DNA of 64,000 nt from NCBI RefSeq assembly GCF_038632915.1, contig NZ_CP152050.1, positions 2,387,001 through 2,451,000 of the forward strand. Reading direction: 5' to 3'. Position 1 is the first letter of the stretch; the number at the start of each line of letters is the position of its first letter. The notes beneath the pieces were generated by a model that saw only the letters and a program-made list of their open reading frames with translations, had not been told where the DNA came from and ran no database searches. Position numbers and translations under genes: made by a program. Positions 26,606-35,635 of the stretch are shown here, in pieces. This stretch comes from Paenisporosarcina sp. FSL H8-0542 (GTDB lineage: Bacteria > Bacillota > Bacilli > Bacillales_A > Planococcaceae).

Positions 26606-28148
26606 GAATATGACCATCCTTTTCTACAAATTCCAGATCGACGTTGCATTTACATAATCGTTCAAGATGCTTCTTCTGTTTCCTTGCCTGATATTCTTCC
26701 GCCATTGCATTCCCATTGACATGAATTCTCATAATCAGTCCTTTGCTGGAAGACTCCATCAAAACTTTGTCTACCACCGAACGTTTTGAACCATTCAAAC
26801 CATAAGCAAATTTTAATATTGCCCCCAAATCCCTTAAGTGTTTTAGTTCATCTTTTGTCAGCCATTTTTCAAATGGAACCGCATAACGCTTGAGCGTTTC
26901 TTTATTTTTATAGGATGCTACTAAGGCCAATTTAATTCGATCTAAGTGATCCAAACCATCAATCGAACGATTCGATAATATATAGAAGGTATGTTGACTT
27001 GCTGCATCTGCGTCAATGTATTCACCTAAATAAAATAACGCAGCCGCTCTTCTCAATAACTTTAAACTTTCCTGCGATCGTTCAATCATTTGGTGACTCA
27101 CGCAAGCTTCATAAATTTGTTCTGCCAAAAATTGAAGGTGCTCTGCCTCATGTCGATTCATTTCGAATTCTGCTGCTAGTGCCTCGCTGCTATGGGTAAA
27201 AACATCGTACTTGTTCAGAGCATCCGGATGTATTTGCAGCACCCGATTTAACATAATCCCTTCCCTCAGACCTTTGCGACTGAACACAAACTCCTCGGAA
27301 TGGACAACTTTCATTAACGCTCTGAACACTTCAAGTGCCGGTAATATAATATCTGCCCTGTCACTCGACAACCCATCTATTTTGTTTAGTTCATTAAACG
27401 ATAAGTCACCTAATGTATCACTTAAAGTGTATAAATCATGCACTTTCATTTGATATTGATGAACATTGGAAATCGGATATTCCTTCCGTTGTTGATCGAT
27501 TTGTGCGATATTTCGTGCACTTCCCCCGATTGCGATAACTGGTAAACTCAGCCCATTTAGCCAAGAAAGAGATCGGAATTGGGCTTCTGCAAACAAAGCT
27601 AGCTGTTCTCTTTCGACGGGCGTCAACTTCTCATCTTTCATGAATTGTTGCTGCAAGGAAACAACCCCAAAAGGAAAACTATGTGTCTTTTGCAATTTTT
27701 TATCTACAAAGTACGTAATCTCGGTGCTTCCACCTCCGATATCAATCGTTACGGCAGACTCAGTCGATACAGAATGAACAACAGCTAAAAAACCAAAATA
27801 TGCCTCATCTTCTTCACTTAAGACATCGAGATCAAATCCGGTTTCTTTCTTCATGCGTTCAACAATCTGTTGTTGATTGGTGGCTTGCCGAATAGCCGCA
27901 GTAGCTGTCGCAAGAACATCTTCGACATCATAGTCTTTAAGCATTTGTTTAAAAGATCTTAATACTTCCTGAAGAAGCAAAATCCCATCTTCAGACATTG
28001 ACCCATCTGGTAGAATATAAGTGCGTAAGCGTGCAACTGTTTTTATATTTTCAAATTCCCGAAGTCCTCTGACATCATCATAGGAATATATCACTAAACG
28101 AATTGTATTTGACCCGATATCTAAAATGGCTGTTTTCTTTTTTTCCAT
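26598..28148 (-). CDS. ppx: Exopolyphosphatase / guanosine pentaphosphatase (Ppx/GppA)
   Basis: A 516-residue member of the ASKHA superfamily that degrades polyphosphate from the end and may hydrolyse pppGpp. The N-terminal phosphate-binding loop is ILDIGSNTIRLVIY and the second loop TIDIGGGSTEITYF. A C-terminal helical HD-like domain follows from about residue 310. It is first in a two-gene operon with ppk1, pairing synthesis with breakdown. The ribosome site is AAAGGTGA. Confidence 0.93.
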   Translation of the reverse strand: MEKKKTAILDIGSNTIRLVIYSYDDVRGLREFENIKTVARLRTYILPDGSMSEDGILLLQEVLRSFKQMLKDYDVEDVLATATAAIRQATNQQQIVERMKKETGFDLDVLSEEDEAYFGFLAVVHSVSTESAVTIDIGGGSTEITYFVDKKLQKTHSFPFGVVSLQQQFMKDEKLTPVEREQLALFAEAQFRSLSWLNGLSLPVIAIGGSARNIAQIDQQRKEYPISNVHQYQMKVHDLYTLSDTLGDLSFNELNKIDGLSSDRADIILPALEVFRALMKVVHSEEFVFSRKGLREGIMLNRVLQIHPDALNKYDVFTHSSEALAAEFEMNRHEAEHLQFLAEQIYEACVSHQMIERSQESLKLLRRAAALFYLGEYIDADAASQHTFYILSNRSIDGLDHLDRIKLALVASYKNKETLKRYAVPFEKWLTKDELKHLRDLGAILKFAYGLNGSKRSVVDKVLMESSSKGLIMRIHVNGNAMAEEYQARKQKKHLERLCKCNVDLEFVEKDGHIHG

Positions 28149-28294
28149 AATTTTATCACCTTTCCCTTAATTTTTTGTTTTCAACTATACAGATTGGGAA
28201 TGAATTGGTATGATAGTAGTTAATTGAATGCTCTGAATTTTTCTTGATTCTGGCTAATATTCTCAATTTTTCAAGATGTGAAGGGTGGGGTTTC

Positions 28295-28762
28295 ATGAAA
28301 CAAGATAGGACAGATGGACAACTGGCTTCTGCTATTTATTCAGTTAATCGTCATGCAAAAACTGCTACTGATAATAAATTTCTATATGAATTAAAAAGAT
28401 TGACCATTGAAAAGATGATTGAAACCGGACGTGCTAAAAAATTGGGATTACACTTTGTGAAAAACCCTCGTTTTAGTCAACAACAATCTTCTGTCTTAGT
28501 TCAATGTGCTGATTACTACTTTCATTTATTACCCAAAAAAGAGGATTTTCAAAGTCTTCCACATTTGGGACATCTTGATGAGAACTATCGTAATCCACAA
28601 AGACGAATGAGTTTGAATCTTGCCAAACAGCTGTTAAGTGATTACACAGGCTTGCATCAAACGATAATAAAGAAAAAACCCACACATGCCTCCACCCCAC
28701 TGTCTCGAAAACAACCAGTTAAGAAACGTTCTTATACTTTTGGCAGCACTTATTTAGATTAA
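28295..28762 (+). CDS. ykyB: YkyB-family protein
   Basis: A 155-residue basic soluble protein that agrees with B. subtilis YkyB in size, motif (YSVNRHAKTATDNKFLYELK) and location near the yku genes. The function of the family is not established to my knowledge. It contains CADYYFHLLPKKEDF in the middle and a Lys/Arg-rich tail. The start is ATG 28295, with AAGGGTGGGG upstream; an extended frame from 28244 has no site. It is divergent from ppx. Confidence 0.82.
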   Translation: MKQDRTDGQLASAIYSVNRHAKTATDNKFLYELKRLTIEKMIETGRAKKLGLHFVKNPRFSQQQSSVLVQCADYYFHLLPKKEDFQSLPHLGHLDENYRNPQRRMSLNLAKQLLSDYTGLHQTIIKKKPTHASTPLSRKQPVKKRSYTFGSTYLD

Positions 28763-28772
28763 ATTATTTTTT

Positions 28773-28812
28773 AAAAGCCGGAACCATTTTCATGGTTACC
28801 GGCTTTTTTTGT
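28773..28812. terminator. Bidirectional terminator between ykyB and the UMF1 gene
   Basis: AAAAGCCGG..AACCAT pairs with ATGGTT..CCGGCTTTT, with A and T tracts on both sides. It serves two convergent genes. Confidence 0.88.
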
Positions 28813-28823
28813 TCAGCAGTGTT

Positions 28824-30140
28824 TTAATCCACTGGAATGGTTGAATCATGCTTTAAGCGTAAATGAATGATTAAACCAATAATCGTCATCACAATTAAAG
28901 TAGACAAGGCAATGCGACTTGCAATTGTTCCATAATCCTGTAATTGATACGTAATGGTCCCATAAAGTGCAGGGCCAATAATAGAAGACACTTTCCCAGA
29001 AAAAGCAAACAATCCAAAGAATTGGCCTCGCTTATCTTCTGGAGTCAGTTCAATTATGAGTGTACGCGACGTTACCCACATGGAACCAAGTGAAACTCCG
29101 AACATACTTCCTGCAATCCAGAACATCCATTGCTCGACTGCAAAAACAGCAACAATTAGGGATACAATCATTAATACAGCAACAATTGTCACCCCATTTT
29201 TTGCTCCTATCCTCTTTGTAATGTATCCAAATACAAAAGACCCAATAACAGTGGAAATAGTTGAAATAAGATATAAAATGATGAATTGTCCAGAAGAAAA
29301 ACCGACTATGACAGTTGCATAAATGGCCATCATGGCAATAGTGGTTGAGATGGCATCATTTATAAAGAAATACGCAATCATAAAAGTGAAAACTGATTTA
29401 TGGGATTTCATATCTTTGAACGTATTTATTATTACTTTATAGCCATCAAAAAATGAACCTTTGACTCTTTGATTTTTAGGAATCGGTATATCCTTGTTTA
29501 TGAAAAATAATGGCAGACTGAATAGTAAATATAAAATAGCGGTTGGAATGAATGCTTTATGAAACTCACCATCACTGACAAGAAGATACACAAGTAATCC
29601 GACAATCGTTCCAATATAACCGACAGCCACTCCAAATCCAGAAATTAATGGCATTTCTTCTTTAGTCCCCAAATCACTCATCATCGAATCATAAAAGACA
29701 AGACTGGAGTTGAAAAAGAATTTAGCTATAACGAAACTTATGACCACCAATGCATAGGACATTGGCACGCCCCACATTAATGAATTCGATTCAAGCCCCC
29801 CGAATACCCCCATCATGAAAGTTGCTAGGATTGAAATAGAAGCGAACCAGACGATGAATCGTTTTTTGTATCCAGTTCGGTCAATCCATACGCCAAACAA
29901 AGGTGTAAACATGACCAAGAAAAAACTGGCGACAGCATTTGCATATGATACAAACGTACTGGCAACTTGCTGTCTAGCTACACTTGTGCCAATTACATCA
30001 TCTGTGTAAAAAGGAAAGAATACCGTGTTGATATTAGACGAGAATATCGTATTGGCAAAATCATAAAAAGCCCAGGACAAAATCGGTAACGTTAAATAAA
30101 GAGCTATCGGACTCCTTGGAGTCGTTTGTTGTTGGCTCAC
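28824..30140 (-). CDS. UMF1/Atg22-like MFS transporter
   Basis: About 438 residues with roughly 12 membrane helices. The N-terminus LSWAFYDFANTIFSSNINTV is the hallmark of the UMF1 (Atg22-like) branch of the major facilitators, as in B. subtilis YxiO. Fungal Atg22 exports amino acids from the vacuole; the bacterial substrate is not known. GTG 30140 with GGGG about 8 bases upstream is preferred over GTG 30149. It follows the hydroxyacid dehydrogenase gene by about 25 bp and may share its transcript. Confidence 0.83.
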   Translation of the reverse strand: MSQQQTTPRSPIALYLTLPILSWAFYDFANTIFSSNINTVFFPFYTDDVIGTSVARQQVASTFVSYANAVASFFLVMFTPLFGVWIDRTGYKKRFIVWFASISILATFMMGVFGGLESNSLMWGVPMSYALVVISFVIAKFFFNSSLVFYDSMMSDLGTKEEMPLISGFGVAVGYIGTIVGLLVYLLVSDGEFHKAFIPTAILYLLFSLPLFFINKDIPIPKNQRVKGSFFDGYKVIINTFKDMKSHKSVFTFMIAYFFINDAISTTIAMMAIYATVIVGFSSGQFIILYLISTISTVIGSFVFGYITKRIGAKNGVTIVAVLMIVSLIVAVFAVEQWMFWIAGSMFGVSLGSMWVTSRTLIIELTPEDKRGQFFGLFAFSGKVSSIIGPALYGTITYQLQDYGTIASRIALSTLIVMTIIGLIIHLRLKHDSTIPVD

Positions 30141-30165
30141 TCTCAGCACCCCGTTATAATCTATT

Positions 30166-31038
30166 CTATTTTTTGTAAGCCTTTATTAAACTCTGTGTTC
30201 CTTCATTTTCAAATCCTTGATCAGCTAAAGATTGATACATGGCATACGCCATTTCTAAACCAGGTAACTTCAGGTTCATTTTTTTCGATTCATCGAGTGC
30301 AATGCCCATATCTTTGATAAAGTGTTTCATATAAAACCCGGCTTCAAAATCATCTTTCAGCATGCGCGGTGCAAGATTAGTCAAAGACCATGAACCTGCT
30401 GCTCCTTTTGTAATAGACTGCAAGACCATTTCTGGATCGAGCTTCGCTTCCTTGGCATAAGTGATTGCTTCACATGCTGCAATCATGGAAGAGGCAATGG
30501 CAATTTGATTAGCCATTTTTGTATGCTGACCAGCGCCCGCTTTCCCTTGATAAATGATATGTTCACCAAATAACTCAAATATCGGAAACAGCTTATCGAA
30601 AACTTCTTTTTCGCCTCCTACCATAATTGATAACTTGCCTGATTTTGCACCAACATCCCCACCTGAGACCGGGGCATCAAGTGAACTCATGCCCAGTGAC
30701 TGGGACTTGTTATAAAGGTCAATCGCAAGTGTCGGTGTTGATGTTGTCAAATCGACTACAACCAATCCGTCTTTTCCGTTTTCAAAGATTCCAGTTGCGC
30801 TATTATAAACTTCTGCTACGTCTGATGGATAACCGACCATAGTGAAAATAATATCCACTTTGGATGCAACTTCACCTGGAGACTGTGCCCAATTTGCACC
30901 CAAATCAAGTAAATCTTCCGCTTTTTCTTTCGTACGTGTATAAATAGTGACTTGATGGCCACCTGTCAGTAGATGTTTAACAATACTTTTACCCATTACT
31001 CCTGTGCCTACAAAACCGATATGTGCTTTTTCAATCAT
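30166..31038 (-). CDS. NAD(P)-dependent beta-hydroxyacid dehydrogenase
   Basis: A 290-residue enzyme of the 3-hydroxyisobutyrate dehydrogenase/6-phosphogluconate dehydrogenase superfamily. It shows the N-terminal Rossmann motif GFVGTGVMGKS, the substrate-binding signature DAPVSGGDVGAKSG and the catalytic Lys region HTKMANQ. The natural substrate could be hydroxyisobutyrate, tartronate semialdehyde or similar; B. subtilis YkwC is a likely relative. The start is ATG 31038 with GGAGG 10 bases upstream. Confidence 0.85.
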   Translation of the reverse strand: MIEKAHIGFVGTGVMGKSIVKHLLTGGHQVTIYTRTKEKAEDLLDLGANWAQSPGEVASKVDIIFTMVGYPSDVAEVYNSATGIFENGKDGLVVVDLTTSTPTLAIDLYNKSQSLGMSSLDAPVSGGDVGAKSGKLSIMVGGEKEVFDKLFPIFELFGEHIIYQGKAGAGQHTKMANQIAIASSMIAACEAITYAKEAKLDPEMVLQSITKGAAGSWSLTNLAPRMLKDDFEAGFYMKHFIKDMGIALDESKKMNLKLPGLEMAYAMYQSLADQGFENEGTQSLIKAYKK

Positions 31039-31366
31039 TATATGTAACCTCCAAGTTGGAAAATTTCTGTAATTGACTATAAGTTTATCAAAGTTCCTTG
31101 ATTTAAGCATCGAAACATTTTGAAATAATGAACTATTTTTCGACTTCGATCTTCCTCACTAATTAGAGAATTGTATCGTACCTGAAACTTTAATAATTTT
31201 AGTGGGTTTAGTGGATGGGAAAAAAGCTTATTCGAAGAATTCTTATTAGGTAAGTTTGGAAGACAAAAAAAAGTAGGACACATTCCTTTCGGAAATGTGT
31301 CCTATAAAAAGGGGGAAATGAGAATGTTGCTGTGTTCAAATATACTTTCCCCCAAAATTTAAAAAG
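31039..31366. other. 328-bp stretch without a supported gene
   Basis: It holds the upstream region of the hydroxyacid dehydrogenase gene and the terminator of the membrane-protein gene to the right. A 68-codon minus-strand frame (31077-31283) has no ribosome site and crosses the terminator hairpin. Nothing else was seen. Confidence 0.6.
31266..31303 (-). terminator. Terminator of the second MoxR operon
   Basis: AGGACACATT (31275-31284) pairs perfectly with AATGTGTCCT (31294-31303); a run of T residues follows on the minus strand. Confidence 0.85.
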
Positions 31367-32611
31367 TTAAACCTCATTTTTAAAATATTTTTTCGAAAGA
31401 TGATTTAATTCTTCAATAAACCATTTACCATCATGGTCATTCATCAACCCTTTACTATAACGGACGACATCGTAAACGTCATAGAAGCGTTCAGAGACGT
31501 GCCATCCTTCTCTGATGAACCATTCCCGTATTGTTTCGTTGTGATTGCGTGTATAACCATGTGAGCTTGCCTCCAATTCATAAACTCGGTATGCGTCTCG
31601 CACTACATTGGTCTCCATTGAATAAGTCCATGACATATCCTTCTGTTCGCTTACTTGCATGGTGTTGCTTTGAGTTCTTTCGTATTCCACTTGATTTTCT
31701 TTAAGTTCTACAACTTCCGCTCTATTTTTAGCTAAGCGCCATACAATAATAATCAATATGATTAAAATAATACTACCTAGAATAGCCACCCAAGGTATAT
31801 CCAGACCAAAATCAAGACCCTTAAGTTTATCTGCTTCCGTTTGTTCGAATTGCCCTTTTGGTTTTTCCTGGGAATCTCGGGAAATTGGAGGACTAATAAA
31901 TTTACTAACAAGAGCATGTAACCCTTCCATTAATAGTCCAAGCGGGTATAAAATTAATTCAATCATATCCCCAAATAATAAGACAATGGATACGCGAGCT
32001 TTGCCTGCAAGACCAGCAATCACCGCAAAAGCAATTGCTGCAACGCTTATGATCCCCACATAAAATAATACAAGTTTATAAAAAGGAACACGATTTTCCT
32101 TTTTTGAGCGCTTCCATTGAACAATCATTCGATCCAACATAAATAATAGTAGGCCGATAATGGCCAATAAAATTGATTCTCTTATAGCTTCAGGTTTTCT
32201 TAATATGGTAGCTAAGAAAAAAGATAAAGAGAATACTACCAGAAGAAGCGTCATGAAGTATCCATCATGTGTGGCATCCTCTTGAATTTTAGAATATCGT
32301 TCTTGTATTCTCCAAACCGAAAATACAAATATTGCAGCAAAAAACCACAATGGGGCACCGAAAAGAAATCCTAACAGTCCGAAAACTGCAGAAACAAATA
32401 ACGATATTGCTATTTGGTATCCCGTCTTGTAGAAAAACAAATTGACCGCAATCGCTATCAGCAATAAAATACCAATCCATACAAATAGAGAGGAAATCGT
32501 CGTATCCACTCTAATAAATATGAAAAGAAAGGACATTAACCAAACATCTTGCAAAAACTTTCCGATTGACTCAAATTGAACTAACGGCTTAGAAGAGACG
32601 GTTGTTGCCAT
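31367..32611 (-). CDS. Polytopic membrane protein of the second MoxR operon
   Basis: A 414-residue protein with about eight or nine membrane helices over residues 20-300. A cytoplasmic C-terminal domain of about 110 residues (YELEASSHGYTRNHNETIREW) resembles the DUF4129-type tail found in MoxR/DUF58 clusters. Where B. subtilis yeaC-yeaD is followed by a transglutaminase-like protein (YebA), this gene has no transglutaminase Cys-His-Asp signature that I can see. It overlaps the DUF58 gene by 31 bp. Function unknown. Confidence 0.75.
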   Translation of the reverse strand: MATTVSSKPLVQFESIGKFLQDVWLMSFLFIFIRVDTTISSLFVWIGILLLIAIAVNLFFYKTGYQIAISLFVSAVFGLLGFLFGAPLWFFAAIFVFSVWRIQERYSKIQEDATHDGYFMTLLLVVFSLSFFLATILRKPEAIRESILLAIIGLLLFMLDRMIVQWKRSKKENRVPFYKLVLFYVGIISVAAIAFAVIAGLAGKARVSIVLLFGDMIELILYPLGLLMEGLHALVSKFISPPISRDSQEKPKGQFEQTEADKLKGLDFGLDIPWVAILGSIILIILIIIVWRLAKNRAEVVELKENQVEYERTQSNTMQVSEQKDMSWTYSMETNVVRDAYRVYELEASSHGYTRNHNETIREWFIREGWHVSERFYDVYDVVRYSKGLMNDHDGKWFIEELNHLSKKYFKNEV

Positions 32612-33765
32612 TTCACATCACCTCCAAGACTATTGGATAATCGTACATCCACTTGAGTTTGTTTGGACCATTTCTTAATATATTTATCCAACTCTTGTGA
32701 GTCATGAGTGAATATAATGACTGTCATCGGCAGGTTTTCATGCGTATCCAGATGCATCAGCATACGGTTAAACGGTACGGTTAATTCATTATTAGATAGG
32801 ACCGACAATAATTCCATTGCTTGTTGACGGTGTTTTTGGCCATCTCCGACAGGAAGATGCAAATATGGGACCGCCCCAAAGGATCTAACATTGACCGTCA
32901 ACGAAAATGGTATGCCTTCTCTATAAAAATAATCCACAAAAGAGGCAACTTCCTCAATTCGTTCTTCCAAATCTGAAATAATTGAATAATGATTAACGAC
33001 GTTCAATACTAGCAAGACTGATTCGTTTGCTACTTGTGTGAAAACTTTCGTTTGAAGTTGTTGCATTCTCGCACTTGCTTTCCAGTGGATATGGTGAAAT
33101 TGATCGCCTGCCTGATAATCTCTTGTACCTATCGGTGAAAACAAATCTTGAAACAACGAATGCTTATACTCATAGTCCCCTGGTTTTAATGGGGAAGGCT
33201 TTCTGTTGTCTTTTAATGTATAAATATTTGGATAAACCATTTGTTCCATTCGTAGAAGAGGTTGATGAAGTAAAAGGACAGAGCCTTCACCAAAAAGATG
33301 TGGGATAGTCAATTCCAAATTTTTCAATCTGGATAAACCTCTCTTCTGTCCTTCAATCGGAACTTTCACTGTAACAATTTCCTTATATCCGATTGTCAGT
33401 GGAACAACGATCTCGATGAGCTTAGTATGACTCATATCTTTATTATTAAGTGGTTTAACAGCATCGTGAAAATGCAATCTGAGTTGTCCGTTCCAAATCG
33501 GGAACCCTGTATTTTCAAATTTCAGTTCCCATTCAGATTTTCCGCCTTTAAACATCCGACTTCTTTTTTTGTCATTTACTAGTGTCAATTTTTTCCCGAC
33601 ATTTTTTAAATAAAGAATTTGCATGGCAGTAACGACACCAAAGAAACCAAAAACGCCTGCTGCAACATATTGTGCAACTATGAATGACATTGTAAAACAA
33701 AGGGCAATAATTGTAAGAAACCAATTTGTTTTCATAGCACCATAATATTCCCGTTGCCAAATCAT
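32581..33765 (-). CDS. DUF58 domain protein, membrane anchored (YeaD-like)
   Basis: 394 residues. Two N-terminal helices (about 13-50) are followed by a beta-rich region and the DUF58 core GTRDYQAGDQFHHIHWKASA (about residues 216-235). A VWA-like C-terminal fold follows. The start overlaps the moxR stop by 4 bp. Unlike the DUF58 protein of the first system it is membrane-anchored and about 100 residues longer, resembling B. subtilis YeaD. Confidence 0.87.
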   Translation of the reverse strand: MIWQREYYGAMKTNWFLTIIALCFTMSFIVAQYVAAGVFGFFGVVTAMQILYLKNVGKKLTLVNDKKRSRMFKGGKSEWELKFENTGFPIWNGQLRLHFHDAVKPLNNKDMSHTKLIEIVVPLTIGYKEIVTVKVPIEGQKRGLSRLKNLELTIPHLFGEGSVLLLHQPLLRMEQMVYPNIYTLKDNRKPSPLKPGDYEYKHSLFQDLFSPIGTRDYQAGDQFHHIHWKASARMQQLQTKVFTQVANESVLLVLNVVNHYSIISDLEERIEEVASFVDYFYREGIPFSLTVNVRSFGAVPYLHLPVGDGQKHRQQAMELLSVLSNNELTVPFNRMLMHLDTHENLPMTVIIFTHDSQELDKYIKKWSKQTQVDVRLSNSLGGDVKWQQPSLLSR

Positions 33766-34700
33766 CTTGCCATGGCCTCTACAGGTGTTTGTACGGATTC
33801 AATGATATCATTAAGAATATGAGATGGTTCACGAATCAATAATCCTTCAGCAGATAAAATGAGTCGATGTGTAGCGAGTGGTGCAACCATTTTTTTCACA
33901 TCATCCGGATTTACATACGAACGTCCATTAATATACGCATGTCCCTGCGCTGCATGCAATAACGCAAGAGAAGCACGTGAACTTAATCCTAACTCCACTT
34001 GTACATGTTGCCTTGTCGCCTGAATAATCTGTAGAATATAGGTTTCAATATCTTCATGAACCGTCACTTTTCTGACTTCACTGCGCCATAGTTTAACATC
34101 TTCAATGTCTATGAGCGATGAAGTTTTAACTTCCCCTGGGTTATGACTGAACTCTTTCAAAATTCTTCTTTCTTCTTCAAAGCTCGGGTAATTAATTTCA
34201 ATTCGGAACAAGAAACGATCCAGTTGGGCTGCAGGTAATGAAAAAGTCCCTTGTTGCGATTCCACTGGATTTTGAGTGGCAATTACCATAAATGGTTCAG
34301 GAAGAGCAATCGTTTCTCCATCTATTGTTACTTGCTTTTCCTCCATGGCTTCAAGCAAACTCGATTGTGTTCTGGGTGTTGCACGGTTAATTTCATCAGC
34401 AAGCAATATGTTGGTGGCTACAGGGCCTGGGCGTAAGACAAATTCCTGAGCTTTCGGATCAAAATAACTGATACCGGTAACGTCAGATGGTAATACGTCA
34501 GGAGTAAACTGTAAACGTTTAAAGTTCCCTTTAAATGCATGTGCAAAAGATTTGGCCATCATCGTCTTCCCTGACCCTGGTACACTTTCAAGTAACACGT
34601 GCCCTCCCTGAATCAACGCAATCAGCATAAAATCAATTTCTTTTTCACGTCCCACAATTGATTCATTTAAATTCTTTCTCAACAGATTTAATTTGGACAT
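33762..34700 (-). CDS. MoxR-family AAA+ ATPase (second system)
   Basis: A 312-residue AAA_3 ATPase. Walker A is SVPGSGKT (39-46), Walker B NILLADEINR, and the sensor region reads ATQNPVESQQGTFSLPAAQL. It leads a three-gene operon, MoxR, DUF58 and membrane protein, and resembles B. subtilis YeaC in order and length. The start follows AAAGGGGGAAG. Sequence differences from the copy at 13043-14035 suggest an old paralogue rather than a recent duplication. Confidence 0.92.
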   Translation of the reverse strand: MSKLNLLRKNLNESIVGREKEIDFMLIALIQGGHVLLESVPGSGKTMMAKSFAHAFKGNFKRLQFTPDVLPSDVTGISYFDPKAQEFVLRPGPVATNILLADEINRATPRTQSSLLEAMEEKQVTIDGETIALPEPFMVIATQNPVESQQGTFSLPAAQLDRFLFRIEINYPSFEEERRILKEFSHNPGEVKTSSLIDIEDVKLWRSEVRKVTVHEDIETYILQIIQATRQHVQVELGLSSRASLALLHAAQGHAYINGRSYVNPDDVKKMVAPLATHRLILSAEGLLIREPSHILNDIIESVQTPVEAMAR

Positions 34701-34769
34701 TTTACTTCCCCCTTTAAGTTATATAAGTATACCAAATAAACCCATTATTCCGAAAAAACTTTACAATAA

Positions 34770-34797
34770 AAAAACTAAGCGAAAATCGCCTAGTTTT
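34770..34797 (-). terminator. Terminator of the Spo0E-like gene
   Basis: AAACTAGGCGA pairs with TCGCTTAGTTT on the minus strand (one G-T), followed by seven T residues. The stop codon lies in the 5' arm. Confidence 0.85.
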
Positions 34798-34978
34798 TGA
34801 TTAATTCCTTATCGTTGGACGCTTTATTTGGGAAGTCTTTCAATTGATAGATATTTAACAGACGATCTAACTTTTTACTAAGTCGGATAGTATGAACGTT
34901 TCCAAAACCATTTTCAAGCGCTGACTTAATCATTTTCTCTCTCGTAAGTTCCACTTGCTCAAGAATTGATTCCGGCAC
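34790..34978 (-). CDS. Spo0E-family aspartyl-phosphate phosphatase
   Basis: A 62-residue protein with the family signature SxxLD (SKKLDRLLNIY, about residues 34-44) in the second of two predicted helices. Spo0E-type proteins remove the phosphate from Spo0A~P and delay sporulation. It starts at GTG 34978, five bases after a strong AGGAGGT site. The gene stands alone with its own terminator. Two histidine kinases of sporulation type in this window could act on the same response regulator. Confidence 0.83.
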   Translation of the reverse strand: MPESILEQVELTREKMIKSALENGFGNVHTIRLSKKLDRLLNIYQLKDFPNKASNDKELIKN

Positions 34979-35073
34979 GTGATACCTCCTTTACCAAACC
35001 CATATTATCCATTATTATACACGAAAATCTTCTCGCAAACACAAGTTTATTCCGACAAAATATGACATTGTTG

Positions 35074-35262
35074 TTAACTTCGTGCATCAAGATCATAAGT
35101 ATAGATAACAATTCCGCCCTGTTTAGCAGTTCCTCTTATATGTTTAAAGTCTGCTCTTTGAACCAGCACATCACGAAATGTCAAAAAATCTTCTTTTTCG
35201 ATTGTAATGGAGGTTAGCTTACCTGCTCTTAAATTCTCTAACTGCTGTTCATATGTATTCAT
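35074..35262 (-). CDS. Conserved-looking 62-residue hypothetical protein
   Basis: Small soluble protein with mixed alpha/beta character (EKEDFLTFRDVLVQRADF; GGIVIYTYDL). The start is ATG 35262, preceded by AAAGGGAG; the longer frame reaching 35532 is opposite ykvS and is rejected. It is divergent from ykvS with 121 bp between them. I do not recognise the family. Confidence 0.7.
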   Translation of the reverse strand: MNTYEQQLENLRAGKLTSITIEKEDFLTFRDVLVQRADFKHIRGTAKQGGIVIYTYDLDARS

Positions 35263-35383
35263 GGAAAGTCTCCCTTTAGTTAAAAATTTGAAATGATTTA
35301 AATATGTTTTCAGAAAATACTTTACGTCAGAAAAATTATCATGCACACTATTGAATATGACCGCATTAAGGAGCTGAGTATCT

Positions 35384-35602
35384 GTGGAAATAGCAACTGT
35401 TGGATCAATAATTGAATTCAAAGATGGCTTGCAAGGGATTGTTGAAAAAGTTAATGAAAACTCCGTAATTGTGAATCTTTCCATTATGGAAAATTTCGAA
35501 GAACTCGAAATTGAAGAAAAAACAGTTATCAATCATAAACGGTATAAAATAGTATACCTTAAAGAACAAGAGTCTTCACCCATTACTGATGAAGAAGAAT
35601 GA
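35384..35602 (+). CDS. YkvS-like DUF2187 protein
   Basis: A 72-residue protein opening with IATVGSIIEFKDGLQGIVEK and continuing VNENSVIVNL, which I recognise from B. subtilis YkvS. The fold is probably a small beta barrel (KOW/SH3-like), inferred from the alternating pattern. It starts at GTG 35384 with AAGGAG upstream. Molecular function is not known. Confidence 0.8.
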   Translation: MEIATVGSIIEFKDGLQGIVEKVNENSVIVNLSIMENFEELEIEEKTVINHKRYKIVYLKEQESSPITDEEE

Positions 35603-35635
35603 TCACTAAATGCTAAAGTACTGGAGGTGTGCAAG

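Noticed and set aside
31077-31283. 68-codon minus-strand frame
   Set aside because: No ribosome site; spans the terminator of the neighbouring operon and the upstream region of the dehydrogenase gene.
35263-35532. N-terminal extension of the 62-residue hypothetical protein to 152 residues
   Set aside because: Lies antisense to ykvS; the ATG at 35262 has a clear AAAGGGAG site.
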